Origin: Barrientosiimonas humi
Lineage (GTDB): Bacteria; Actinomycetota; Actinomycetes; Actinomycetales; Dermatophilaceae
DNA: 64,000 nt
NCBI RefSeq assembly: GCF_006716095.1
Contig: NZ_VFOK01000001.1
Coordinates: 2,573,375-2,637,374 of the forward strand
Reading direction: 5' to 3'
Shown here: one piece after another, positions 24,736 through 32,704 of the stretch
Layout: each line of letters starts with the position of its first letter
Position numbering within the stretch: the stretch's first letter is position 1
Made by a program: the position numbers and the translations under genes
Notes under the pieces: model-generated
What the model was told of the DNA's origin: nothing
Databases searched by the model: none
What the model saw: only the letters and a program-made list of their open reading frames with translations

Positions 24736-25670
24736 CGGGTGCTGCGCAACCCCGGGTCGCTGGTGACGTGGGCGCCGCCGACCGGGCCGCGGCCGTGCAC
24801 GACCTCGTCGGCGACGGCCTCGGCGGACAGCCCGACCATCAGGTCCAGGGCCGCGGTGTTGTCGCGCGCGAGGAACGCGACGGTGGGGCCGGAGCCACTG
24901 ACGATCGCGGCCAGGGCGCCCTGCTCGAGGCCGGTGGCCATGGTCGTACGCAGGTGCGGCTCGAGCGAGCACGCCGCGTCCTCGAGGTCGTTGTGCAGCG
25001 CGCTCGCCAGCTGCTCGACGTCGCCCGCGCGCAGCGCGGCCATGACGTCCTGCCCCGGCTCGGGGTCGGCGACCGGCTCGTCGGCGCGGAGCCGGTCGAG
25101 CTCGGCGTAGACGTCCTTGGTCGACAGGCCCCCGTGGTGCAGCGCGAAGACCCAGTGGAAGGTGCCCTGGGTGAGCACCGGCACGACCTGCTCGCCGCGG
25201 CCGGAGCCGAGCGCGGTGCCGCCGGTGAGCAGGAACGGCACGTCGCTGCCGAGACGGGCGGCGAGCCGCTCGAGGTCGGGGCGGGGGGTGTCGAGCCCCC
25301 ACAGCGCGTCGCAGCCGACGAGGGTGGCCGCGGCGTCGGCCGAGCCGCCGGCCATGCCGCCGGCGACGGGGATGGTCTTGGCGATCTCGATGTGCACCGG
25401 GTCGTCGACGCCGCGGTCGGACGCGAGCAGCCGCGCGGCGCGGTAGGCCAGGTTGGTGTCGTCGGCCGGCACCCGGTCGGCGTAGGGGCCGGTGACCTCG
25501 ATCCCCCAGTCGTCGGCCCGACGGACCGTGACGTCGTCGACGATGTCGACCGCGTGGTAGACGGTCGAGAGGGCGTGGAAGCCGTCGTCGCGCACGGGCC
25601 CGACGCGCAGCTCGAGGTTGACCTTGGCGGGCACGCGCACCTCGATGGCGGGGGTGCGGCGGCCGGTCAT
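24732..25670 (-). CDS. ispE: 4-diphosphocytidyl-2-C-methyl-D-erythritol kinase
   Basis: A 312-residue GHMP kinase of the non-mevalonate isoprenoid pathway, phosphorylating the 2-OH of CDP-methylerythritol. The opening VRVPAKVNLELRVGPVRDDGFH (in part PAKVNLELRVG) and the ATP loop PVAGGMAGGSADAAA are diagnostic, as is GSGPTVAFLA near the C-terminus. Length is normal. It follows ksgA after 9 bases and overlaps the ABC-F gene by 4 bases; the ksgA-ispE-ABC-F order is as in M. tuberculosis Rv1010-Rv1013 (from memory). Confidence 0.97.
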   Translation of the reverse strand: MTGRRTPAIEVRVPAKVNLELRVGPVRDDGFHALSTVYHAVDIVDDVTVRRADDWGIEVTGPYADRVPADDTNLAYRAARLLASDRGVDDPVHIEIAKTIPVAGGMAGGSADAAATLVGCDALWGLDTPRPDLERLAARLGSDVPFLLTGGTALGSGRGEQVVPVLTQGTFHWVFALHHGGLSTKDVYAELDRLRADEPVADPEPGQDVMAALRAGDVEQLASALHNDLEDAACSLEPHLRTTMATGLEQGALAAIVSGSGPTVAFLARDNTAALDLMVGLSAEAVADEVVHGRGPVGGAHVTSDPGLRSTR

Positions 25671-25679
25671 GCGATCACC

Positions 25680-26549
25680 CTAAAGCCCCAGCGCCTCGGC
25701 GATTCGCGCGAACTCCCCGATCGTCAGCCGCTCGCCGCGCAGCTGGGGGTCGATGCCCGCGGCGCGCAGGGCCTCCTCGGCCGGTGCGGCGCCGCCGGCG
25801 ACGCCCGCGAGCGCGGCGCGCAGGGTCTTGCGGCGCTGGGCGAACGCGGCGTCGACGACCCGGAAGACACCCCGGCGGGTGGCCGTGGTCGACGGCGGTT
25901 GCCGGCGCACCATCGACACCAGGCCGGAGTCGACGTTGGGCGCTGGCCAGAAGACGTTGCGGCCCACCCGGTCGGCGAGGGTCACCTCGGCGAACCACGC
26001 GGCCTTGGCGCTCGGGGCGCCGTAGACCTTGCTGCCCGGCTGGGCCGCGAGCCGCTGGGCGACCTCGAGCTGCACCATGACCAGCACCCGCTCCAGGGTC
26101 GGGAAGCGCTCGAGGAAGCTGAGCACGACCGGCACCGAGACGTTGTAGGGCAGGTTCGCGACGAGCGCGGTGGGCTGCGGGTCGGGCAGCCCGGTCACGG
26201 TGAGCGCGTCGGCCGGGACCACCTCGAGGCGGTCGGCGCGGGCCGGTGCGTGGTCGGCGACGGTGCGCGGAAGGCGTTGCGCGAGAGCCGGATCCACCTC
26301 GACGGCCGTGACGTGACCGGCGGTCGCGAGGAGCGGGAGGGTCAGCGACCCCAGGCCGGGGCCGACCTCGACCACGCTGTCGCCCGGGCCGACGCCCGCG
26401 AGCCGCACGATCTTGCGCACCGTGTTGGCGTCGATGACGAAGTTCTGGCCCCACTGCTTCGTGGGTCGCAGACCCAGCTCCGCGGCCAGGGCACGCACGT
26501 CGGCGGGGCCGAGCAGGCGTACGTCGTCGGCGGGGTCGGCAGCGGTCAT
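25680..26549 (-). CDS. ksgA: 16S rRNA dimethyladenosine transferase KsgA/RsmA
   Basis: A 289-residue SAM enzyme that dimethylates A1518 and A1519 near the 3' end of 16S rRNA. Seen are [18 protein letters not shown] (residues about 30-47), [20 protein letters not shown] (SAM site), the catalytic NLPYN and FFP-like [12 protein letters not shown], then [10 protein letters not shown]. The ATG at 26549 is preferred; an ATG at 26582 would begin inside the terminator hairpin that closes rpfB, which makes it unlikely. It heads the ksgA-ispE-ABC-F unit. Confidence 0.97.
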   Translation of the reverse strand: MTAADPADDVRLLGPADVRALAAELGLRPTKQWGQNFVIDANTVRKIVRLAGVGPGDSVVEVGPGLGSLTLPLLATAGHVTAVEVDPALAQRLPRTVADHAPARADRLEVVPADALTVTGLPDPQPTALVANLPYNVSVPVVLSFLERFPTLERVLVMVQLEVAQRLAAQPGSKVYGAPSAKAAWFAEVTLADRVGRNVFWPAPNVDSGLVSMVRRQPPSTTATRRGVFRVVDAAFAQRRKTLRAALAGVAGGAAPAEEALRAAGIDPQLRGERLTIGEFARIAEALGL

Positions 26550-26582
26550 GGGCGAATGCTCGCAGGCCCCGGGCGCGGACAT

Positions 26583-26618
26583 GCGTGAGGCACCCCGGCA
26601 GGGCGGGGTGCCTCACGC
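26583..26618 (-). terminator. Hairpin after rpfB
   Basis: Perfect 15-base arms (GCGTGAGGCACCCCG at 26583-26597 and its complement at 26604-26618) with a 6-base loop, 20 bases after the rpfB stop. Its outer stem GCGTGAGGC/GCCTCACGC matches that of the rplY hairpin at 12995-13031. Confidence 0.7.
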
Positions 26619-26637
26619 ACGGTGACGTCGGTGCGGA

Positions 26638-27549
26638 TCAGGCCGCGCCGGCGCAGCCCCAGGGCTGCAGGCCGCGCTCGGCGTAGACGCGGTTCGCGAC
26701 GGTGATCTGCTCGGCGCGGCTGGCCAGGTCGGCGCGCGGGGCGAAGTCGCCACCGCCGGCGCCGAGCCAGGTGCGGATGTCGAACTGCAGACCGCCGTAG
26801 TAGCCGTTGCCGGTGTTGATCGACCAGTTGCCGGTGCTCTCGCACTGGGCGATGCGGTCCCACATGGCCGAGCGGGCCAGGTTGAGGCCCGAGGTGGGCT
26901 CCTGCGGCTCCTCGGTCTGGGTCGGCGTCGGGCGCGGGCTGGGCTTCTCGGTCGGCTTCGGCTTCGCGGTCGCGGTCGGCTTGGGGGTCTCCTTGCGCTC
27001 CTCGACCTTGGTGCCGATGACGACGACGCGGTTGACCGGCTTGCGGGTGACGTCGGTGTCGACGACCTCGGTCTTGACGACCTTCTTGCCCGACACGGTC
27101 TGGCGCAGGGTGACCTCGGCGCGGCCGGTGACGCCCTCGCGGACGACGGTGACCTGGCCCTTGGCGGCCTGCGGGTCGTAGCGGCGCTCGGTCTTGAACT
27201 TCAGGGTGCGGGTGTCCTCGACGGTGCGCACGCTGATGGCGGGGCGGTCGGCGCCGCGGGCGGCGCGGTCACGCTCGGCGGTGCGGGTCGGCTCGGCCGC
27301 CTTCGTGGCGGACTTCGTCGCCGACGTCGCGCTCGAGCTGCTGGAGGTGCTCGAGGAGCTGGTGCTCGGCGTCGTCGTCGGGGTGCTGCTCGAGGGCGCC
27401 GGCGCGGGGGTGCTCGGGGCGGACGCGGTCGGCGTCGACTCCAGCAGCGCGTTCTTCGGCGGGGTCGCCTCGCCGCAGCCCGCCAGGGCGAACGTCGAGA
27501 GCGCGGCGACGGCGAGCGTCAGTCGGGTCTTGGTGGTGCGAACGGTCAC
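26638..27549 (-). CDS. rpfB: RpfB-like resuscitation-promoting factor (G5 + transglycosylase-like)
   Basis: A 303-residue exported cell-wall enzyme. The signal ends in lipobox LAGC (Cys 25), then a Ser/Thr/Pro linker to about residue 95. A G5 domain follows (residues about 100-175: VEDTRTLKFKTERRYD to VVVIGTKVEE), then a second Pro/Lys/Thr linker, and the C-terminal Rpf domain (about 230-300) with catalytic Glu in WDRIAQCESTGNWSINTG and GYYGGLQFD. Rpf proteins cleave peptidoglycan and wake dormant cells. The GTG at 27549 has GGAG 4 bases upstream. Unlike M. tuberculosis RpfB no DUF348 domains are seen. Confidence 0.93.
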   Translation of the reverse strand: MTVRTTKTRLTLAVAALSTFALAGCGEATPPKNALLESTPTASAPSTPAPAPSSSTPTTTPSTSSSSTSSSSSATSATKSATKAAEPTRTAERDRAARGADRPAISVRTVEDTRTLKFKTERRYDPQAAKGQVTVVREGVTGRAEVTLRQTVSGKKVVKTEVVDTDVTRKPVNRVVVIGTKVEERKETPKPTATAKPKPTEKPSPRPTPTQTEEPQEPTSGLNLARSAMWDRIAQCESTGNWSINTGNGYYGGLQFDIRTWLGAGGGDFAPRADLASRAEQITVANRVYAERGLQPWGCAGAA

Positions 27550-27887
27550 GGTTCTCCGATGTCGTGCGGACCGGGGCCGGCCAAGGACGCTCGGGCAGGG
27601 ACGTGCGGCATCGATGTGCGGCGATGACGCGACGTCCCACGCCGCCCGAGGCGGCGCTCCCAGACCCGACAGTGGGCCGCGTCCGAGCGTCGACCGACCT
27701 CGGGGGGACCGCACTACCGTGACGGACCGTTCGCGAAAGGTCAAATTTCGGTAACGGTTGGGTGTGAGGGTTGCGTCACGTCGGGTTGCTGAGTGTGCAC
27801 GACACGCCCACCGGACCGCGCCGGAAGGGGCACTTCGCGCACTCTCAGCGGGGGTGCCGGGTCCGCGCGGCCTGCTCGGCCGGCGCG
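27550..27887 (-). promoter_or_regulatory. rpfB upstream region with candidate promoter
   Basis: No gene is seen in these 338 bases. On the minus strand the AT-richer stretch CGTTACCGAAATTTGACC near 27739-27756 holds a TTGACC that could be a -35 element, roughly 190 bases before the start, leaving a long 5' leader. Long leaders before rpf genes often hold a cyclic-di-AMP (ydaO) riboswitch, but I could not establish its conserved motifs here. Confidence 0.35.
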
Positions 27888-28748
27888 TCAGGCCCAGGGG
27901 CCGTAGACGCGCTCGCTGGTGGCGGAGAGGTTCTCGCAGAGGGTGGGTACGTCCGTGTTCAGCACGGCGGCCATCGCGCGGACGGTGAGCGGCACCAGGT
28001 AGGGGGCGTTGGTGGCGCCGCGGTGCGGGCTGGGGGTGAGGTAGGGCGCGTCGGTCTCGACCAGCAGCTGGTCCAGCGGCACCACCGACAGGGCGTTGCG
28101 CAGCTCGCGGGCGTTCTTGAACGTCACCGTGCCGGCGAAGGAAAGCAGGTAGCCCCGGCGCACGCACTCGCGCGCCATCTCGATGTCGCCCGAGAAGCAG
28201 TGCAGCACCGTGTGCTCGGGCGCCCCCTCCTCGGCCAGGATGCGCAGCACGTCGTCGTGGCTGTCGCGGTCGTGGATCTGCAGCGCCTTGCCCAGCCGCT
28301 TCGCCAGGTCGATGTGCCAACGGAACGAGTCCTGTTGTGCCGCAACGCCTTCGGGGCCCGTGCGGAAGTAGTCGAGCCCCGTCTCCCCCACGACCCGCAC
28401 CCGGGGGTGCTGCGCGATCCGCTCGATCTCGGCGCGCGCCGCGTCGGTCTCGCCGCGCTCGGCGAGCGCCGGGGCCTCGTTGGGGTGCAGCGCGACCCCG
28501 CCGAGCAGCTGCGGGTGCTCGTCGATGACCCGCTCGGTGAACCGGGCGCCGTCGAGGTCGCACCCGATCTGCACCATGCGGTCGACCCCGACCGCGCTCG
28601 CCTCGGCGATCGTCGCGGTCAGGTCGGGCAGCGGCCCGCCGTCGCGCGAGATGTCCAGGTGGGTGTGATTGTCGACCACCGGCAGCGGCAACCGGTCGGG
28701 CGCGGGCGGCCTGCCCCCGTGGTGACCGGTCTCGTGCCGCTTGCTCAC
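27888..28748 (-). CDS. tatD: TatD-family DNase
   Basis: A 286-residue metal-dependent hydrolase of the TIM-barrel amidohydrolase superfamily: metal-binding HTHLDI near residue 28, then [29 protein letters not shown] and [15 protein letters not shown]. TatD proteins are Mg2+ 3'-5' exonucleases acting on single-stranded DNA or RNA and in oxidative damage repair. The GTG at 28748 overlaps the metG stop by 4 bases (GTGA). The metG-tatD-rpfB-ksgA order is the conserved actinobacterial one. Confidence 0.95.
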   Translation of the reverse strand: MSKRHETGHHGGRPPAPDRLPLPVVDNHTHLDISRDGGPLPDLTATIAEASAVGVDRMVQIGCDLDGARFTERVIDEHPQLLGGVALHPNEAPALAERGETDAARAEIERIAQHPRVRVVGETGLDYFRTGPEGVAAQQDSFRWHIDLAKRLGKALQIHDRDSHDDVLRILAEEGAPEHTVLHCFSGDIEMARECVRRGYLLSFAGTVTFKNARELRNALSVVPLDQLLVETDAPYLTPSPHRGATNAPYLVPLTVRAMAAVLNTDVPTLCENLSATSERVYGPWA

Positions 28749-30757
28749 GCCGGCGACACCTCGCCCTCGGGCGCCTCGCCGCCGCGCGCCCGCAGTCGCG
28801 CGCGCTCCTCCTCGACCTGCTCCGGCTCGATCTTCCCGAACGCCGGCCTCGGCTTGTCGATCGGCGTGCCCGGCGTCACCGCCACCCGGCCCCACGACGG
28901 GGTCTGGGTGTACTCGCCGGTGATGACGGCGTACGTCCGCCCGTCGTCGAGATCCTCGACCTCGTCGAGCCGCGGCATCGGCACGAATTCGCCTGTGCCA
29001 CCGAGGATCTCGTGCACCCGGTTGGCCGCGTGCGGCAGGAACGGCGCGAGGATCGTGTTCAGGTCGCTCACGCACTGGAGGAGCGTGTGCAGCACCGTCT
29101 CCAGCCGCGCGCGCTGGTCGTCACCCTTGAGCTTGAACGGCTCGGTGTCGGAGACGTACTTGTTCACCTCGCCGACCAGCCGCATCGCCTCGGTCAGCGC
29201 GGCCTTCTGCCGGTGCTGCGCGATCAGCCCCCCGACCGTGCCGAAACCGCGCTCGACCGTCGCGAGCACCGCCTCGTCGACCGGCTCCAGCGCACCCGGC
29301 GCCGGGATCTCGCCGATGTTCTTGTGCACCATCGACGCCGTGCGGTTGACCAGGTTGCCCCAGCCCGCGACCAGCTCGGCGTTGTTGCGCTGGGCGAACT
29401 CCGGCCAGGTGAAGTTGGCGTCCTGGTTCTCCGGGCCCGCCGCCACGATGTAGTAGCGCAGCGCGTCGGCGCCGTAGCGGTCGATCACGTCGCGCACGTA
29501 CAGCACGTGCCCGCGCGAGGTCGAGAACTGCGCGCCCTCGAGGTTGAGGAACTCCGAGGCGACCACCTGGGTCGGCAGCCGCAGATCGCCGTACGTCCCC
29601 GGCTCGCCCCCGCGCGCCCCGCGCCCGTCGTAGGCCAACAGCTCCGCCGGCCAGATCTGGGAGTGGAAGACGATGTTGTCCTTCCCCATGAAGTACGCAT
29701 GGATGGCTCCTCCTTCGTCGGAGCTCTCCATGCGTACTTCCGATGTTTTTGGGGCTCCGCTCCTCCGCCCGGCGGCCCCGACTCCGTCGTGCCCGCCGGG
29801 CTCCGTCGCGGAGCCCGCGTCCGCCTGGGTGGTCGGCGAGCTCGCCCTGGCCGCATCAGGATTCGCGTCGCGCCCGCCGGGCTCCGTCGCGGAGCCGGTG
29901 TCCCACCACTCGCGCCACTTCTCCGGCTCGCCCAGGCGGCGGGCCCACTCGATCGACGCGGAGAGGTAGCCGATGACCGCGTCGAACCAGACGTAGAACC
30001 GCTTCGGCTGGTCGCGCCAGCCCTCGAGCGGGATCGGGATGCCCCAGTCGAGGTCGCGGGTCATCGCGCGCGGGCGGATCTCCTCGAGGATGTTCTTGGA
30101 GAACTTGATGACGTTGGGGCGCCACTCCCCGCTCGCCTCGCGCTCGTCGAGCCACTCCGTCAGCGCGTCGGCGAGCGCCGGCAGGTCGAGGAAGAAGTGC
30201 GTCGTGTCGACGAACTCCGGCGTCTCCCCGTTGATCTTGCTGCGCGGGTCGATCAGGTCGGTCGGGTCGAGCTGGTTGCCGCAGTTGTCGCACTGGTCAC
30301 CGCGCGCGTCGGGGTAGCCGCAGATCGGGCAGGTGCCCTCGATGTAGCGGTCGGGCAGCGTGCGCCCGGTCGACGGGCTGATCGCACCGCGCGTGGTCTC
30401 CTCGACCATGTAGCCGTTGCGGTGGATCGTCGTGAACAGCTCCTGCACCACGGCGTAGTGGTTCGCCGTCGTGGTGCGGGTGTAGAGGTCGTACGAGCAG
30501 CCCAGGTCGGTCAGCTCGCGCGCGATGACCGGGTGGTTGAGGTCGACGAACTCGCGGGCGGTCATCCCCGCCGCGTCCGCCTGCACCAGGATCGCGGTGC
30601 CGTGCTCGTCGGACCCGGAGACCATGAGCACGTCGTGGCCCGCCATGCGCATGTAGCGGCTGTAGACGTCCGAGGGCACCCCGAACCCGGCGACGTGGCC
30701 GAGGTGGCGTGGCCCGTTGGCGTACGGCCAGGCGACAGCAGTGAGGACCTTGCTCAT
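28745..30757 (-). CDS. metG: Methionyl-tRNA synthetase with a palindromic in-frame insertion
   Basis: A 670-residue class I synthetase charging initiator and elongator tRNA-Met. It has [14 protein letters not shown] (HIGH box HLGH), zinc knuckle [18 protein letters not shown], the [15 protein letters not shown] segment, a degenerate KMSKS (QFSTSR) and the anticodon-binding NWFP-type C-terminus. Between about residues 287 and 357 lies an extra Gly/Ala/Ser/Pro-rich piece that contains two GSATEPGG repeats and sits just before HAYFMGKDN, where relatives have only a few residues. Its DNA holds a 49-base palindrome and two 25-base direct repeats. The frame stays open, so the enzyme is probably functional. 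ATG at 30757 is chosen; the TTG three codons earlier is weaker. Confidence 0.95.
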   Translation of the reverse strand: MSKVLTAVAWPYANGPRHLGHVAGFGVPSDVYSRYMRMAGHDVLMVSGSDEHGTAILVQADAAGMTAREFVDLNHPVIARELTDLGCSYDLYTRTTTANHYAVVQELFTTIHRNGYMVEETTRGAISPSTGRTLPDRYIEGTCPICGYPDARGDQCDNCGNQLDPTDLIDPRSKINGETPEFVDTTHFFLDLPALADALTEWLDEREASGEWRPNVIKFSKNILEEIRPRAMTRDLDWGIPIPLEGWRDQPKRFYVWFDAVIGYLSASIEWARRLGEPEKWREWWDTGSATEPGGRDANPDAARASSPTTQADAGSATEPGGHDGVGAAGRRSGAPKTSEVRMESSDEGGAIHAYFMGKDNIVFHSQIWPAELLAYDGRGARGGEPGTYGDLRLPTQVVASEFLNLEGAQFSTSRGHVLYVRDVIDRYGADALRYYIVAAGPENQDANFTWPEFAQRNNAELVAGWGNLVNRTASMVHKNIGEIPAPGALEPVDEAVLATVERGFGTVGGLIAQHRQKAALTEAMRLVGEVNKYVSDTEPFKLKGDDQRARLETVLHTLLQCVSDLNTILAPFLPHAANRVHEILGGTGEFVPMPRLDEVEDLDDGRTYAVITGEYTQTPSWGRVAVTPGTPIDKPRPAFGKIEPEQVEEERARLRARGGEAPEGEVSPA
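29691..29739. repeat. Palindrome inside metG coding sequence
   Basis: Perfect 13-base outer arms AAGTACGCATGGA (29691-29703) and TCCATGCGTACTT (29727-29739), with inner GCTCC/GGAGC arms (29706-29710, 29720-29724). One arm encodes the conserved metG HAYF; the other looks like an inverted copy of it. Confidence 0.85.
29791..29896. repeat. Pair of 25-bp direct repeats inside metG
   Basis: Identical copies at 29791-29815 and 29872-29896 start GCCCGCCGGGCTCCGTCGCG. They are 81 bases (27 codons) apart, so each encodes the same GSATEPGG in frame. GGCTCCGTCGCGGAGCC within each is itself a palindrome. Confidence 0.85.
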
Positions 30758-30840
30758 GGCTGGCAATCCTAGGAGCCACGAGGCAAGGCCCTCATCTGCG
30801 TATCAGCGCGGTCTCGATACGGCCTCCGCTAGCGCTCCGG

Positions 30841-30933
30841 CCTACTCGACCAGCGTGAGCGCTCCGGCCTGCTCGACCAGCGTGAGCGCTCCGGCCTGCT
30901 CGACCAGCGTGAGCGCCCCGGCCTGCTCGACCG
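30841..30933. repeat. 27-bp tandem repeat (3.4 copies) of family A
   Basis: Units at 30841-30867, 30868-30894, 30895-30921 and a partial one read CCTGCTCGACCAGCGTGAGC plus GCTCCGG. They follow GGTCTCGATACGGCCTCC (30810-30827), the standard start of family A. The block fills the gap between metG and the deacetylase gene (stop at 30935). Confidence 0.85.
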
Positions 30934-30934
30934 G

Positions 30935-31837
30935 TCAGCAGCCGGGCAGCGTCGCGAACCGGAAGCCCTTGGCCTTCAGCTGCCCGATGGCGCTGTCGAC
31001 GCCGGCCACGGTCTGCGAGCGGTTGCCGCCGGCGTCGTGCATCAGCACGATCGAGCCGTTGCGCGCGTTGGACACGATGCGCGAGGCGATGACCCCCGAG
31101 CCCGGCCGGCGCCAGTCGTTGGTGTCGATCGTCCACAGCATCGTCTTCTCGCCGCGCTTGGCCGCGAGGCTGCGGATGCGGGTGTTGGTCGCGCCGTACG
31201 GCGGCCGGAAGCAGCTGATCCCGTTCCCGAGCGCCCGGTCGGTGCGGTCGATCTGCGACAGCGCCGCCGAGTCGGACAGCCCCGTCATGTTCGGGTGGTT
31301 CCAGGAGTGGTTGCCCACCTGGTGCCCCTCGGAGTAGACCCGCTTCACCAGCGACGGGTTCGCCGCGGCGTTCTGCCCGAGCATGAAGAACGTCGCCTTC
31401 ACGTTGTGCTTGCGCAGCACGGACAGCACCTGCGGGGTGTACGTCGGGTTCGGCCCGTCGTCGAACGTCAGGTAGATCGTTCCTGCGGATCCGCCGGTGC
31501 CGCCGGGGAACCCGCCGAGCGCCTTCCAGGTCAGCGGGCCGACCAGACCGTCGGGCTGCAGCCCCTTGCGCGACTGGAAGGCCTTCACCGCGGCCAGCGT
31601 CTGCTTGCCGAAGCTGCCGTCCTGGGTGATGCCGAGCCGCCGCTGCAACTCCTTCACCAGCGGTCCGGTGCTGCCGTAGCGCAGCACCACCACCGAGGTC
31701 GACGACGACAGCGTCTTCTGCCCCATCCCCAGCGCCTGCGCCGGCGCCCCGGTCGCGGTGACCGCGCCGATGCCGATCATCGCGGTCACCGCCGCGGCGA
31801 CCCCGATCGAACGTCGCGAGAACTTCTTCGTGGCCAT
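30935..31837 (-). CDS. Peptidoglycan-binding polysaccharide deacetylase
   Basis: A 300-residue secreted enzyme. The signal peptide has KKFSRRSIG and a hydrophobic core, with likely cleavage after AQA at residue 35. Residues 50-108 are a peptidoglycan-binding type-1 domain (LRYGSTGPLVKELQRRLG, then FGKQTLAAVKAFQ). Residues 120-295 are a NodB deacetylase with catalytic TFDDGP (124-129), metal-binding HSWNH (177-181), RPPYGA and TIDTNDW. It probably deacetylates wall GlcNAc or MurNAc and so modifies lysozyme sensitivity. ATG at 31837 has GGGGGA upstream. The stop lies next to the family-A repeat block. Confidence 0.93.
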   Translation of the reverse strand: MATKKFSRRSIGVAAAVTAMIGIGAVTATGAPAQALGMGQKTLSSSTSVVVLRYGSTGPLVKELQRRLGITQDGSFGKQTLAAVKAFQSRKGLQPDGLVGPLTWKALGGFPGGTGGSAGTIYLTFDDGPNPTYTPQVLSVLRKHNVKATFFMLGQNAAANPSLVKRVYSEGHQVGNHSWNHPNMTGLSDSAALSQIDRTDRALGNGISCFRPPYGATNTRIRSLAAKRGEKTMLWTIDTNDWRRPGSGVIASRIVSNARNGSIVLMHDAGGNRSQTVAGVDSAIGQLKAKGFRFATLPGC

Positions 31838-32019
31838 GACCACGTCCCCCTTCTGTGCGCATCGTCCCGCCGGTCCCCACCGGCGGGCCCGGCGCTCCCC
31901 TCGGCGCCGGATGTACGGGATAGATGCACCAGGACGCACGCGCGTTGCCGGGCGAGAGGATCCTCGCCTGTGGCACGGTGTGTTCCAGCTCGGGCGCTCG
32001 GGGCCCGCGAGGAGGTCAC

Positions 32020-32622
32020 ATGTTCGCCGCACTGACGGGGGCGGGGCTGTCGGCGGCAGCCGGGCTCAACGCCTACATCCCCTTCCTCATGGTCGCGCTG
32101 GTCGCCCGGTTCAGCGACGTCATCGTGCTGCCCTCGCAGTTCGCCTGGATCGAGTCGCCGTGGGCGATCGGCGGCGCGACGTTCCTGCTGCTCGCCGAGA
32201 TGGTGCTCGACAAGATCCCCGCGATCGACTCGATGAACGACATGATCGGCACGGCCGTGCGCCCCACCGTCGGCGGCGTCGTCTTCGCCGCGACCCAGGC
32301 CGCCGACCAGCAGCTGGACCAGGCGAGCTGGATGCAGCAGTACCCCTGGGTCGGGGCCATCGGCGGGGTGATCATCGCCGGGATCGTGCACACCACCAAG
32401 GCCGCCACCCGCCCCGCCGTCAACGTCACGACGGCCGGCATGGGGGCGCCCGTGCTCTCCGGGGTGGAGGACGCCACCTCCCTCGGGATGAGCGTGCTCG
32501 CGATCTTCACACCCCTTCTGGTGATCATCGGCCTGATCGCGATGGGGGTCGGCATCTTCTGGCTCTGGCGGCGCATCGCGCGCTACCGCAAGCGGCGAAG
32601 GGCGACGGGCGCGTACGCCTGA
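32020..32622 (+). CDS. DUF4126-family membrane protein
   Basis: A 200-residue membrane protein of the DUF4126 family: the start FAALTGAGLSAAAGLNAYIPFL and LLAEMVLDKIPAIDSMNDM are typical, with about five membrane segments and a basic C-terminus (RRIARYRKRRR). Function unknown. GAGGAGGTCAC directly precedes the ATG at 32020, an unusually strong ribosome site. It lies upstream of and on the same strand as the Mrp operon, 82 bases before mrpA, and could be co-transcribed. Confidence 0.88.
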   Translation: MFAALTGAGLSAAAGLNAYIPFLMVALVARFSDVIVLPSQFAWIESPWAIGGATFLLLAEMVLDKIPAIDSMNDMIGTAVRPTVGGVVFAATQAADQQLDQASWMQQYPWVGAIGGVIIAGIVHTTKAATRPAVNVTTAGMGAPVLSGVEDATSLGMSVLAIFTPLLVIIGLIAMGVGIFWLWRRIARYRKRRRATGAYA

Positions 32623-32704
32623 GCCGGACCGTAGAATGTTCCACGAGCCCCCGCACGGCTCTCCCTCTTGACGCCGCCCGACCCCTGATTGGAGCCGAGC
32701 TCGC

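Noticed and set aside
26550-26582. Upstream ATG for ksgA
   Set aside because: It would begin inside the rpfB terminator hairpin and add residues not typical of the family.
27550-27887. Cyclic-di-AMP riboswitch before rpfB
   Set aside because: Expected from other actinobacteria, but I could not align its conserved motifs by eye; a covariance-model search would decide.
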